Shown: positions 16,755 through 28,300 of the stretch, one piece after another
Numbering within the stretch: position 1 is the stretch's first letter
Layout of the letters: each line of letters begins with the position of its first letter
The notes under the pieces: generated by a model
Databases searched by the model: none
What the model saw: only the letters and a program-made list of their open reading frames with translations
Told to the model about the DNA's origin: nothing
Program-made: the position numbers and the translations under genes
Assembly: GCA_039199225.1 (NCBI GenBank)
Contig: JBCCSZ010000054.1
Coordinates: forward strand, 1-30,163
Length of the DNA: 30,163 bases
From: JBCCSZ01 sp039199225
GTDB taxonomy: Bacteria > Bacteroidota > Bacteroidia > Chitinophagales > Saprospiraceae
Direction of reading: 5' to 3'

Positions 16755-19700
16755 TTAATCAATTGAATCAAAGAGTCCAATGTAAGCACCATTGTCAATT
16801 TTTATCAATGAAGCCCCCCCTGTATGAGGATTCGCTGCCGAGTGAATAGATTGCAAGACAGGGATCATACTTTTGCCATCCTCATGATGATGCCATGTGT
16901 ATCTCCTTTTGACATTGTTAATCGTTATGTCAAATGCCCCTCCATTTTTTCCAGAAAATTTTATATTCGTATCATTTTTAAATTTTTCTTTAAGCCATTG
17001 ATAAGCAGGAGTAAAGTCTTTATTTCCATCATTATCTCCAACTAATTTTGCGGGTTTATAGATAAACTCTACACCTGGAAACCAATCAGGATTTGTAAAA
17101 TCTGGGAATCCATTTACAGTGTATGGAATCCGAATTACTTGTTCATCAACAACAGCTTCAATTTCAAAGGCATGCAAATTTGGATTTGCAGGAGGTAGTC
17201 GCCTTTCCTTTCTTGGTAATTGAAAGGTCTTATTATTATTAGTATACAGATCAATAACTTCTTTAAAACAGTTTCCTGAATTATGGACAACTAAACCGTT
17301 TTTACCAACTAAGAAATTATGCCACTGCTTGACTTCAAGATTAAAGACCTCAAAAGTTCCTTGAAGTTTCCTCTTGTTCTCTAACCTTGTATTTCCTTTA
17401 AGGGTACTAACCCTTTCTCCTATCTCTAAACTACTGGCAGACTTCCAACCTGTAACTTCTAGGGAATAGACAGGATGATTGCTCGTAATTTGTATGGAAT
17501 CTCCATTCTCAAATGTAAGGCTCCATACATCATTAGATTGATGTACAAATACACCGGTAACTGGACTAAGTATAAAATTCCTTGCTCCTTCCTCACCGAT
17601 TCTTTTTTGAGGAAGAATATGTTTTATCGACGTAACGCGATTTTGCCCTAAAATTCCTTGTTCTGGCAGATATAATTGCTGGATATCACCTACTCGATGA
17701 ATACCTTGCTTATCCATCCATTTTTTATGAAGCGCAAGTTTACAGTAAGAGTTGCCACGTATTTCTTCAAAGGCAACTTCATACCAGTTCTCTTCATCCA
17801 ATTCAAATTTATCTCTTTCCTCCTGTTGATTGGTTATGTAAGGATCTTTACTAATGGAATAGTTATCCTTACTTGCAATAAGATCATCTGAAGAAGCAAT
17901 ATTTTGTTTTGTGACGACGTAATCAAATAACTTTACATTCTCAATTGGAATTGACGTTACCGAAAAGTCTTCTACAAACATGTCTTTATCAAAACTTAGC
18001 TCATCATTGACTGCTATCACCACAGGAGTTCCTCTCATAAAGCAACCTCTTCCCAATATTTTACACTTAAAGACCTTTACAGCATATTCTCCTCCTTGTG
18101 CAGCTTTCTTTCCCACTTCATTTAACATATTGCCAATAACTCCCTTACTACTATCCAATAATCCATCTCCCCATTTTAACATCTTTGCTAAAAAACCTGA
18201 CCCAGCTGAAGCCCCTCCCGTAAGCGCGCCTAGTACCAAGTCAAAAGCAAGTAGACCAACATCATAACCAGCTTCTTTATCAAGGTTTGTCAAATCCTCA
18301 AACCAATTCAAAATATCACAGAAAACACTTTGGACTATTTCCCTAAATTTTTCATAGTCAAGATTGTCTATGTAGGATTTTAGTGTTGTATAAACCTGCT
18401 TGACTCTATCAAGAGATTCTTTAATACTCTGAGTAGCGTCTCTTAGAACTTTTCCTGCAACTTTACGAAAGGAACGTGTTTGTAATCCATATGAAATAAC
18501 ATCCTTAATATATGCTATTCTTCTTTTCCACCTTTCTAGGATTGACTTTCCAACACCCTTACCCAAATCGTAAATTGTCTGAATAGTTCCCAAAAGGCCA
18601 TCCAATAAACCAACCCCAATTGCGGCACCAAATACATCACTTTGAGAACTATACCATCCTTCTAGTTGAGGTAATAAACAAGTCTTTCCCCATTTAAAAT
18701 TTGGATTACAGCCGCCATTTCTCAAATTAGATTCTTCCGTCTCTCCCAGTGCAGCCACAGTTCCTTGTCCTAGCTCAAGGTCAGGTATCCACTCACCCAT
18801 AGAAGCAATAAACAGCGTATTGAGTATTCGCTCTGCATCCTCATCCGTAAGGTTATCACCATATTTGAAGAGAATCTTCGGAACATCAGTTGGACTACTT
18901 GGGTCATTGGCAAAGTGCATCCAGACAATTAATTTACCGCCCGAACTCTCAAATTTTTGTTTGGCTGATTCCATTTCAGCCGAGGTATTGACATTATCGG
19001 TAAGGATAAAGTCATGCGAAAATGTTGAGAATAAATCCTCTATTGGATTACTTGCATCCCAAGTCACAGCACCCAAATCATCCCTATAAAACCCTGGTGT
19101 CCCCGGACCGTCCGATACCTTCATACCACAATAATCACTGAAAGTACAATTGCCCTGGCCGCCGCTCGTCGGTACATTTCCGGTGATGCCAGCACGCTCA
19201 AAAACTTGGGTCGGATCAACATCTACCGACTCGAATCCGGCCAGCTCAAAGACATTGCCTGTGATGCTGAACTGGCCGTCGATAATGGCTTGAAAGGTAG
19301 TAAGTAAAAACGCTATACCGGCTCGCTCGCTGACAGCATTCCGGAAGGCTCGGTTGGTCGGGTCTTCTTTGGCCTTTGTTTCTATGGCTTCTAAAAAGAG
19401 GGTGTTGATGGCCTCTTTTTCAAAAATGGTCAGAAGGTCGAAAGGGGATGCACTTGGCAATTTCAAATGGGTTCGGTAATACACGTTGCCGTCGGGCTGA
19501 AATTCTTTGACAACCAGGGCATAGGCCGATGCCTGATTGTTACTTTGTAGGACAGCCGTTTCAAAAAGCTTATCGTAACCGCAGGTCGGATCGACAGTCG
19601 CCAGAATGGGATAGAAGTCGTATCCGAAAACTGGGAAGTCCATTTGAATGGCAGATTGTACCAAGTTGTTCAGCTCGGTGGCTTTAGCAATGAGCTCGCT

Positions 19701-19829
19701 CCCTTGGTACAGAGAAGTGATGCCCGTATTGTTTTCCTCTATGGTGTAGCCATTGACCTGGCCTTTTAGATTCAGACTAGCCGCTAACAGCAGCAAGATG
19801 ACAATGATGAAATGAGTTATCCGCTTCAT
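16755..19829 (-). CDS. Secreted polymorphic toxin: carrier region, extended Hint domain, C-terminal WHH-type HNH nuclease
   Basis: The 1024-residue protein starts with a Sec signal (about 1-24, FIIVILLLLAASLNLKGQ). Residues 25-590 form an unassigned carrier region with a glycine-rich hydrophobic stretch (523-550). A Hint autoprocessing domain runs from Cys596 (GRGCFMRGTPV) through TSNHPVYS (His785) to the terminal VVHNSGN (His849-Asn850). Hint domains cleave the chain at their C-terminal end, which would free the last 174 residues. That tail holds FSGKNGGAFDITINN, RRYTWHHHEDGKSM (Trp979, His980-982) and HTGGASL, the signature of WHH nucleases of the HNH/Endo VII superfamily, which cut DNA. 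The C-terminal tail is the toxic part. There is no T9SS sorting domain, so outer-membrane passage is unexplained. Base composition drops inside the gene near 19.0-19.15 kb. An immunity gene follows. Confidence 0.9.
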   Translation of the reverse strand: MKRITHFIIVILLLLAASLNLKGQVNGYTIEENNTGITSLYQGSELIAKATELNNLVQSAIQMDFPVFGYDFYPILATVDPTCGYDKLFETAVLQSNNQASAYALVVKEFQPDGNVYYRTHLKLPSASPFDLLTIFEKEAINTLFLEAIETKAKEDPTNRAFRNAVSERAGIAFLLTTFQAIIDGQFSITGNVFELAGFESVDVDPTQVFERAGITGNVPTSGGQGNCTFSDYCGMKVSDGPGTPGFYRDDLGAVTWDASNPIEDLFSTFSHDFILTDNVNTSAEMESAKQKFESSGGKLIVWMHFANDPSSPTDVPKILFKYGDNLTDEDAERILNTLFIASMGEWIPDLELGQGTVAALGETEESNLRNGGCNPNFKWGKTCLLPQLEGWYSSQSDVFGAAIGVGLLDGLLGTIQTIYDLGKGVGKSILERWKRRIAYIKDVISYGLQTRSFRKVAGKVLRDATQSIKESLDRVKQVYTTLKSYIDNLDYEKFREIVQSVFCDILNWFEDLTNLDKEAGYDVGLLAFDLVLGALTGGASAGSGFLAKMLKWGDGLLDSSKGVIGNMLNEVGKKAAQGGEYAVKVFKCKILGRGCFMRGTPVVIAVNDELSFDKDMFVEDFSVTSIPIENVKLFDYVVTKQNIASSDDLIASKDNYSISKDPYITNQQEERDKFELDEENWYEVAFEEIRGNSYCKLALHKKWMDKQGIHRVGDIQQLYLPEQGILGQNRVTSIKHILPQKRIGEEGARNFILSPVTGVFVHQSNDVWSLTFENGDSIQITSNHPVYSLEVTGWKSASSLEIGERVSTLKGNTRLENKRKLQGTFEVFNLEVKQWHNFLVGKNGLVVHNSGNCFKEVIDLYTNNNKTFQLPRKERRLPPANPNLHAFEIEAVVDEQVIRIPYTVNGFPDFTNPDWFPGVEFIYKPAKLVGDNDGNKDFTPAYQWLKEKFKNDTNIKFSGKNGGAFDITINNVKRRYTWHHHEDGKSMIPVLQSIHSAANPHTGGASLIKIDNGAYIGLFDSID

Positions 19830-19873
19830 AACATTATGGATAAAAGTTGAATAGTAACAGGTTATTTTTCGTC

Positions 19874-19891
19874 CTGGCAGTACACTACCAG
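19874..19891 (-). promoter_or_regulatory. Small hairpin in the gap before the toxin gene
   Basis: On the minus strand CTGGTAG, a four-base loop (TGTA) and CTGCCAG form a 7-bp stem with one G-U pair in the 114-base gap between the fibronectin-III gene and the toxin start. No T-tract follows, so it is not a classic terminator; it might set relative expression or mRNA stability, or be chance. Confidence 0.25.
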
Positions 19892-19943
19892 CCCTTGCCT
19901 TGACAAGAGAAAATTCCTGAATGATTATTGATAATTAATTCCC

Positions 19944-22322
19944 CTACGGCACCTGCACGATCACCGCCTTGCTCAGATCGCTGAACCCGCCGCCGCGATG
20001 CCGCGCCATGAGTTGATAGACATAGCGACCGCCCGGTCGAACGTCTTCGTCTACAAACAAAAAGCTGTTGAGTTGGGCTCGGGGAAGGGTTTTGTATAAC
20101 ATGACGGCAGAACCTTCGGCAGAGCGAAAGATTTGAAAATCTTCCAGATCGGTTTCTTCCGAATAGTCCCAGTCTAGTTCGATGGTGGCGACAACATTGG
20201 TACCCCAAACTTCCATTTTTCGGACTTCCAAAAATTCGATGATTTCGTAGTCGCGTAATTGGATGAGGTCGTTGTACTCGGTAGCAGTAATGATTTGGTG
20301 GAAGGTCAATAATTGCAAACTATCGGAATTGACCGTTCCGTTGGCGTCGTAGTCTTCAAAAATACGCTCCAAAATATCGTAGGCTTCTTGCTGTGGAATT
20401 TGGCCGACTGGCGTACAAACGGTGCGTACAGACACATTACTGACAGCTCCCCTGCGACCACTGTCATAGGGACGGATGTGGAGGATTTGGGAACTCGATA
20501 CATTGTCTTGATCGTCGTAAGCAACGAGGCGGTAGTCGTACTCGCGTCTTTCCAGTATGGTTGTATCCACATAGCAACTATCAGTAGGATTATTTTGAAG
20601 AAGTATTTGCAAAAAAGCATCCTCTTCGCTGACATCTACTTTTTCAATGGTTTGCCAACCCGGTGCATTCCTGGGCTTGCGCTGAAATTCGTGGCGGCTG
20701 CGATCCTTACTTGAGCTGAACCTAAAGCCAATCCGGATGCCAGCAGGCGTCGGGCGAGCTTTGAAGAGATTGGGACGGGACGGACCGACAACGTCTGGAC
20801 GCTCCATGCCAAAGGCCGGAGAGAGGTCGGAATAGTTGTCGTTTTTATCAATGGCACACAGCTTAAAAAAGATGCTGTCTACCACAAATCCGGGATCAAT
20901 TTCGTGAATGTATTCCGGCTTTTCAATTTTGTAATCTGTCGCCTGGGTATACTCCCCATCGCGGCTGTCGGAAACATATACTTTATAGCCGTCTAAATCG
21001 TCTTCTTGGTTGGCTTGCCAGGAGAGCTCCGCTATGGAACTAAGGGTAAAAGTACCGTTGAGTCCAACAGGTGGAACGGGCGGAACCGTATCGACTTCTT
21101 GTACCATCACAGCACCCGATAGGTATTCATAGCCGTTGACATCTACAGCTTGCAATCGATAGTAAGCCGTAGGCAATGGGGCAGTATCAAAGTATCTTTT
21201 TGTATTGCCAGGAAGCATCGTTGCATTGATTTTTGCAAAGCCTGAACTGCTTCTTTGAGAACGAAAAATATTGAAACCAACAATATTGCTGATGCCCGGC
21301 TCACTAAAGAGATTGGGCCACTTGAGCTTGACTCGGGAGCCCTCGTGCTTGTACACATCGAACTCAGCAAAAAAGAATTCCATCCGGGATGGCACGCCCT
21401 GAGCAATGATCTTATTGGAAGCTTCACCGCGGTTTCCAAAGGCCGAACGACCGCGCACTTGGTAAGTATAGTCCACCCCATTGGCAGGAATACTGTCTAA
21501 GTAGATGGCATGGGTTGGTTCCTTTTCGCGATCTGTGGCAAACACGAAAGGCTGTTCGTTGACTTTGACAAAAACCCCACTCCCATCGTCTCGCTCAATA
21601 TCGTATGAGCTGTACAACAGACGAGTGGACGCAATCTCCCATTCCAACATGATCACTCCATCCATTCCAGTTGCCGTCAATTCCGTCAAGGGTGGCAAAT
21701 AAGTGGGATCGGCTGTATTTACCGGAACCGAGCCGATGACAAATTCGTAAGTAGGGTCCGTTGTATTGAGCCGAACGGTGTAGACGTATTCGTGATTCAT
21801 CTGTGCCGAAGGGTCTTCATATCCGAGAGCTGCCGCAACTGCAACATCGAAATCTTGCTCTGATGCAAAATGTACAAACAAAAAACGCGCTTCGTTCGAC
21901 TCCTCCAATGTCAGGGCATCGACTAATTTCGGTGGCCCCGATAAAATCGTCGTCGTGTCCGGCTCGTACAATGTTCCTTTGGCGACATCGGCAAATTCGT
22001 TGCTTGGAAAATCTATTGCCCACTGACTCTCTGGCAATGGCAGGTAGTTGGTTTCCAAGGTCACCTTGGATTGAAACATTTGCGTGCCGCTTAGAGGTGT
22101 ACCATTCGCACTAACCGTTAATCGTTCGATGATGAATCCCTGAGTGATTGACTCCTGCCATGTATCGTAACCATTGGTTGCCCAACGCAATTGCACCAGT
22201 CCACTGGAAGTCACCTGGCTGTGTAAACTCATCGTGGGTATATCTGCGACCGCTTGCGCACTCATATATGGAGTCCCCCAAAACAAGCTGGCCAAAAAGA
22301 TGAAAAAATATTTAAGTTTCAT
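19944..22322 (-). CDS. Secreted multi-domain fibronectin type III protein
   Basis: From the ATG at 22322 (MKLKYFFIFLASLFWG) the protein has a Sec signal ending near MSAQA, and 792 residues in all; the 34 codons upstream are not signal-like. It consists of five to six FN3-like beta-sandwich domains, recognisable by repeated patterns such as VIMLEWEIAS...YDIERDDG, VKLKWPNLF...GFNIFRSQ, AELSWQANQEDDLDGYKVY and IELDWDYSEETDLEDFQIF, with closing YTYQVRGRSAFGN or YVYQLMARHRGG strands. One EF-hand or dockerin-like Asp loop (DYDANGTVNSD) lies between the fourth and last domains. There is no T9SS sorting tail; the chain ends in the last FN3 strand. The stop of the giant upstream gene is only 31 bases away and the toxin gene lies downstream, so it is part of the toxin operon. 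FN3 domains suggest a structural or binding role on the cell surface. Confidence 0.85.
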   Translation of the reverse strand: MKLKYFFIFLASLFWGTPYMSAQAVADIPTMSLHSQVTSSGLVQLRWATNGYDTWQESITQGFIIERLTVSANGTPLSGTQMFQSKVTLETNYLPLPESQWAIDFPSNEFADVAKGTLYEPDTTTILSGPPKLVDALTLEESNEARFLFVHFASEQDFDVAVAAALGYEDPSAQMNHEYVYTVRLNTTDPTYEFVIGSVPVNTADPTYLPPLTELTATGMDGVIMLEWEIASTRLLYSSYDIERDDGSGVFVKVNEQPFVFATDREKEPTHAIYLDSIPANGVDYTYQVRGRSAFGNRGEASNKIIAQGVPSRMEFFFAEFDVYKHEGSRVKLKWPNLFSEPGISNIVGFNIFRSQRSSSGFAKINATMLPGNTKRYFDTAPLPTAYYRLQAVDVNGYEYLSGAVMVQEVDTVPPVPPVGLNGTFTLSSIAELSWQANQEDDLDGYKVYVSDSRDGEYTQATDYKIEKPEYIHEIDPGFVVDSIFFKLCAIDKNDNYSDLSPAFGMERPDVVGPSRPNLFKARPTPAGIRIGFRFSSSKDRSRHEFQRKPRNAPGWQTIEKVDVSEEDAFLQILLQNNPTDSCYVDTTILERREYDYRLVAYDDQDNVSSSQILHIRPYDSGRRGAVSNVSVRTVCTPVGQIPQQEAYDILERIFEDYDANGTVNSDSLQLLTFHQIITATEYNDLIQLRDYEIIEFLEVRKMEVWGTNVVATIELDWDYSEETDLEDFQIFRSAEGSAVMLYKTLPRAQLNSFLFVDEDVRPGGRYVYQLMARHRGGGFSDLSKAVIVQVP

Positions 22323-22353
22323 TGTCTTTTTATTTCTGTTGAATGATAAATGA

Positions 22354-25300
22354 TCACTTGACAAATTGCAGTTTCTCTTCCGATTGAACCAGTCGACCAG
22401 GTAGTCGGTAGCTCGCCTTTCCAATGTACGTACCTGGGTCCATCGCAGGAATGAGCTTGTCTGCCACTTCTTTGTAGAAGTCGTGTTCTAGTTCACAATT
22501 AATCATTTGGATTGAATTGGGCGGATAACTACTGCACTCTCCAAAGAGATTGTGAAAGCACAACCACACCATCATCCGACTGACAGCTCGATTGTTCTGA
22601 ACAACTTTCTCCAAGCCATATTCCAAAGTCTGCTGAGCAACGGGCGCACTATTGGAATTGAAGTTTGATCGATCGATCGATAAGTTCTGCTCACCCGTTT
22701 GGATAACGATGAGGCTGCCTTCAGGGTCTTCCAATTGTAGCGCATTTGTCGTGTGCGAATGACAGTAGTAATCTTTGTGTGCATCCAAAACTGGGAATGC
22801 TTTGTCCTTGTACCAGTTACTTGAAAGATCGGTCTCGAAGCGAACCCAACCGTTGGAGTCGCCATCGCCCAACTCATACTGGTCGAAGGTTTCTGTATTG
22901 GCAAGGTTTCTAGACATATTGCTGCCGCTTTGCATGATCGCAGTCATTTTCTCCTCAAAAGTGTTGTACTTACTTACCCGGAAGTAGATGGTGTAGAGGG
23001 TAGAATATTTTTCGACAATTCCCTCGCTCTTTGCATTGGAAAAAGGGTTGGGTTCAACAACCTGGATGGGACCATCCAAGGCCATTTCCAGCGGTGTATC
23101 AGCAGTCGGACGATTGCTCTGCGTTTGCTTGGTCGAACGGATGAGTTCGAGTTTGTAAATGCCCGTGTTGGTGAGTCTGCTGGGGTCCAAGTTGTAGTTC
23201 AGGGTATTGTTGATGCCATCGTAATCAAAGGCGAGTGTGGACACTTCTCCTGTCGCACTGTGAAGCCTCAACTTCATCGAATAATCATCGTCGTAAAATA
23301 AGCTTGGTTGTCCAGTAATCAATTCGAGATAGCAAGCGCCACCACCATTTTCATTCTTGTAAAAATTCATCATGCCGTTTTTCGGATAGGAAGCTTTGAC
23401 GTTCACCTCCGGAATGTAATCCAGTTGGGCAGAAGCCGTAAAGCTGGTCGACTTCGTCTCTTGGGTCAATAGGTTGCCATTTTCAAAAATATCCAGTACC
23501 ACAGTGAAAGTAATGGTGTCATTTTCTGGTAGTTCATAAGTTGGCAATACCTTCAAAGACTGCTTATCTTCCATAAAATCTACAGTGTGAGAAATTTCAC
23601 CTCCTCTGGAATCCAGTAAGCTGGTCGACTTCAATTTGGCCTCAAAGTTGACATCTCCGTTCAATCCAGCAACCGTATATTCTTTATCCAAAGCCAAAGC
23701 AAAAAATGCTTCCGGACGGGTAATCGTTTCTACATCGCTGGCACCATCAAAGGGGTTTAAGGCTGTAATAACTTCCAAGCCAAGGCTATTGGTAGAGTTG
23801 CTGGAAACCAATAAACAATCGTCCCCAAGTTTTATTTTCAAACTCTTTCGAACAGTTCCGAAAAGTACTTTGACACGAACCCCTACGGTTGCCTGGGCAA
23901 AGAATGGATTGGGCAAACGCGCCTGCAAAACAGCGGCCACACCCGCTTTGATAATGTTGACGCCAAACACCTTTAGTTGTCCGGTTACATAGGCCCAAAT
24001 CTGGCCGGCAGCATACCATCCGTCAATTCCCACTGGTTCATTGCTTCCCTGGCAACTCAGTCCTTCGTACTTGCGCAGCATCATATCAAAACCTGCTTCG
24101 GCCTTCACCTCTCCTTTAATGATCCCAGCAATTTCAGCTCCCAACTCAAACTTGATCGAAGCACCCATTACAAAGCCAGCACCCGACTGTCGCAAAGATT
24201 GATTGTCGTTGACCTTGTAGGCAATTTCCCGCACAGTGTGTGGCAGCCTCGGCATCGGCGGAACAGTCGTACCAACGTCCAAATAAGCAGTAGCTTCGAT
24301 GTCGAAGTTACCAGGCAAATCAAAGGTGATGCCGCAACGACGACCTTCTTCTGGCCTACCGACATAGATGTACCATTCCGTTTTGCTGAAATGAATTTCT
24401 GTATTGATCAGTTGTCCACCCGTTCTGGTTCCACGCACCGGACCTGCATTGAGAAATACATTGATGTTACCGTGGAAAACCGTTTCATTGAAATTGAATT
24501 TCAAATTGATGTAAGCCGACAGAGCAGCATTTACAGAAGACGGAGGGGAAATAGCATCTGAGACATAATCTGGTACAATGCCGAAATCTAAGTCTTTGAG
24601 AAACTGACCACTACCGTTAAGTTCGATTTCTCGGATGCCGCCACCATTGTCTGAGCTATTGAAAGAAAAAGAAAGGCTCACCGTGCCATTGAAAATTTCT
24701 TCCGATACGGTTGACAGTACGGCCACTGCTTTGAGTCCTAAACCTTGTGAAAAGTCGATCGTGTAAACTGTTCCAGAAAAAGAATTCCCCAGCCCCGGAT
24801 CAGAGAAGTCGCCTGTTTGACTGACGGGGCTTACCTGCGATTGGTCGGCATTCATACCATAGGAAACACCTCCACCGAAACCTTTGAGCTGCAATACCCC
24901 AGTTCCGATACCTGTTGCGCCCAAGCTGGCCAAGGCGTCTACAAAAAAGTATTTTTGATCATTTTTTTGACCGAACATTCCAGCAGCGTTCAAATCGATG
25001 TCGAAGCCTCTAAAGTTGACACTTAAGACACCCTTGAAGCCTTTCCCCCATTCAGTAGAGTTGAACCAATTCAGTTCTCCATAGATTTTGGGGACACCTT
25101 TGAAATCCGTATCGATGTATACCCGTCGGACATTCACCTGGTCGAACTCCCACTTTTGGCGGCCATTGGTTTGAGACAAGGTACCTTCGATTCCAAAGCT
25201 ACCTCCCGCCTCAATGTCTATGGCTTCCACCAGCTTGATATCCAAATCAAAGCCTAAGCCAGCCGAACCGACGGCATTGCTGTAGGGCGCAATATTGGAA

Positions 25301-28300
25301 ATGGCAATTCCAAAATTTCCAAATTTTGCAGAGATGGCCGTTCCAGATGTTTCCATCCCCCAATTGCCCGGACTCAAATAAGGCGCTTGATTGGACACGA
25401 CAAAATTATCGAAAGTGACTGTGGGCAAATTCAAAGAAATACTGTTGTTTCCTCCTCCATTCGAAATGGAAAGCTTCCCGTGCAGATTGGCAGAGGCCAG
25501 AAATTCCCCATCCTTGTACACCACACCGATGCTGCTATTGGAATAGATTTCACCTGTCGCCAAAAACATATCTACGGTCACATTCTGTATGGGCGATACG
25601 CTAAAGGAATATTGATCTCCGGGATAAATGACCGCCTCATAGGCCATGTTCTCCTGCATGATCGGCACATTGATTTCTCCGCCCATACCCGATCCAGCAA
25701 ACTGGTTTTTCAAAATCTTCAAATGAAAACGATTGATGGAAAATGGCCAACCACCAAGGTTCCCATCATCAATACCCAGGATTTCTGTTTGCACACCAAC
25801 AGCTCCAGAAAAGCCACAATCGTCGATCATCACATCATTGGCTGAAGCCGTGATCGTCGTACCAGAATTGGAGAAGGAGGTCGGAAATTTCACCGAAATA
25901 TTTTGGACGTAAAAACCTTTCCATTGACCACTCATCGCCTGGCCGTCGTAGAAAGGCGAGGCATAGCCGGATAAGGGTGTAAAGGCAGGTGTCTCCGTAC
26001 TGCTGAAGTCGACCAACATATTGGTCAGCGACCATTTGATGGTTTCGTAGCCCGCAACAGCAAAGGGTTCGGCATTGACAGTTACGTAAAACTCCAACCA
26101 ACTCGGAATGGTCGTTACAACGTTCAAGCGGTACCGCTCTGGCTCTGGTTTGGGCTCCAAAGTGGATGGATTCAGCGGCACGATGAAGTTGCGGCAAAAT
26201 TCAATATCCGCATCGATGGCCATAGAAGCAAAGCCTTCGCAATCCCAGCTGACGAAAGTGCCGTTGGCATTCAAAATAATCATAGCTGCATTGTTGAGTC
26301 GAATTTCGACATTGCTCCCCAGGACCAAGGTAGAAGGTCCCTGCAAGCCGGTAGGCCCAAACGAAATCCCAAGTGCTTTGAAGACGATTCGCTTGCCAGA
26401 TTCCGGATCGGTGATGATCAAATAAGCATCCAGCGTAGCACCTGCGGTCCCAATGCTGAGGTTGTCCAGATAAATGGTATAGGTTTGATTTCCGACTGTT
26501 TTTTCAACCTTTACAGGCAGGAGGTAATTGTTGCCTCCCTGGCCATTTAGCAAACCCAACTCCTGTTGTTCCCCCAGAGCTTCCAAGAAAAAAGCCCGAT
26601 CGATTCCATGGGTGGACTGCTCGCCCTGCCGAAAGAAAAAAGAAGCATCTTCCAAAGTAAATTCATCGTTCCAAATCATTTCGGATGAAGCAGCCGTATA
26701 GCGATATGCCGAACGATCAATGGTAAAAATAGACTTCATCATCTCGTCCAAACTTGGCTTTTTTTCCACCGGATTGCCTACTGCTCCCAAGGCATCCCTG
26801 ACTCCACTGTTCCGTTTCATGTAGTCTCCAATCTCCCGAATAATCCATTCATTGAGCGCAACGGGATTGCCAAAAATTTCCAACTCATAAGTTGTCCAGG
26901 TTCGAATCTTTTCCAAAAGGGCATCGATAAAATCACTTTGACCATTGGCCATCAAATCGTCGAGTACGCCTTTCCAAGCATTGAGTGCATCCGCATCCTT
27001 GTCGCAGGTGTAGAGTTCGATGTGCAATTCTTCCAGCCGCTTGGCATCTGGATTTCTAGCAATATTGGAATTCAGCGGAGCCGGCTTACCGTTGAAATGC
27101 TCGTGCATGCCAGCTTTAAAATACTTGTCGCCCTCTCCAAAAATAAAATCTCTGGAATAGCCCAAGCTGGTGACCAAACCTTCCATTTCATCTCGGATGC
27201 TTTGGCAATCGCGCGCTGCCAATTCCAATTGAATATCGTCCAAAACAGATTGCAACAAATCGGGAAAAGTATCTCGGATGGTATCCTCATTATCGTCAGC
27301 AAAATCGTCTGCATCCGGATTGGGACCCTCATCTGGATCACAGGAATTTCCCTCTTCTGTCAAGCCTTCCCGGCTGCATCCAGCATCGTTGTAAGGCCCG
27401 CCCGTATCCTTGTGGTTGCCATCGCTATCGAAGCCATTGGGATCGTAGGGTGTTTGGGTGGTGGAATGCAAACCATTTTCGTCAAAGCCCCAAGGGTCCA
27501 GGCCGGTAGCGGGATCGATGCCATTGCTGTTGTAGCCCGGAGCAGGCGGTGGCGGTAAGCAAATTTCTCCCCCGATGTTCAAAGTAGAATTATCGGGATT
27601 GAAATCTGGATAATTGGCTGGATCATCCGCCATGGCATTTAGTTGTCCATCGTAAATCTTATATTCATTGTTGACGAGTATGTCCGTAAAGTCTACTCGA
27701 ACTGCTTGATTGCCAAATGGCAATGGTACGACTCCTTCACCAGAAAAAGTTCCATTCCCACCCTGTATGGATTCTATCAAAACCGGAAATCCATAAATCT
27801 GAAAAACATCTCCGACAGATGCAGAAATTAAAGGCGACTGATTGCTGATGTTGTCTGCCACAAAATTATCCCCACAGTTGTAAGCGGGCAACTCAATTGG
27901 AATTTCCTCAACCGGAATGGCATTCGGATCGATGATCGGCAAGGGAACCATCGGACCACAATTCGTCCCATTAAGGGTCACCTGTACCAAGTAGAATCCA
28001 TTTAAGGTATCGACATTTTGTATGGGATACACCCAGCTCTCTATGTCAAAGCCAGTGGTCAGATTATCGAGGTACTCATTACCTACTTTATTAATCTGGT
28101 CGCCAGCATTGGATTTCCAGAAGTAATCGATGCCAATGGAATTGATACTGTTGTTATTGACAAACTCCAAAAACTCCCCTTGAGACACTGTGGCAAAGGT
28201 CATCAAAGTATTGCCGGCCAGCACCTCCCCTGCTATCCAGGTTTCTACGTTTTCTTTTTTCTCAGGCCGTATTTTGCCATCTCCTGCCAGGGCCTGCCAC

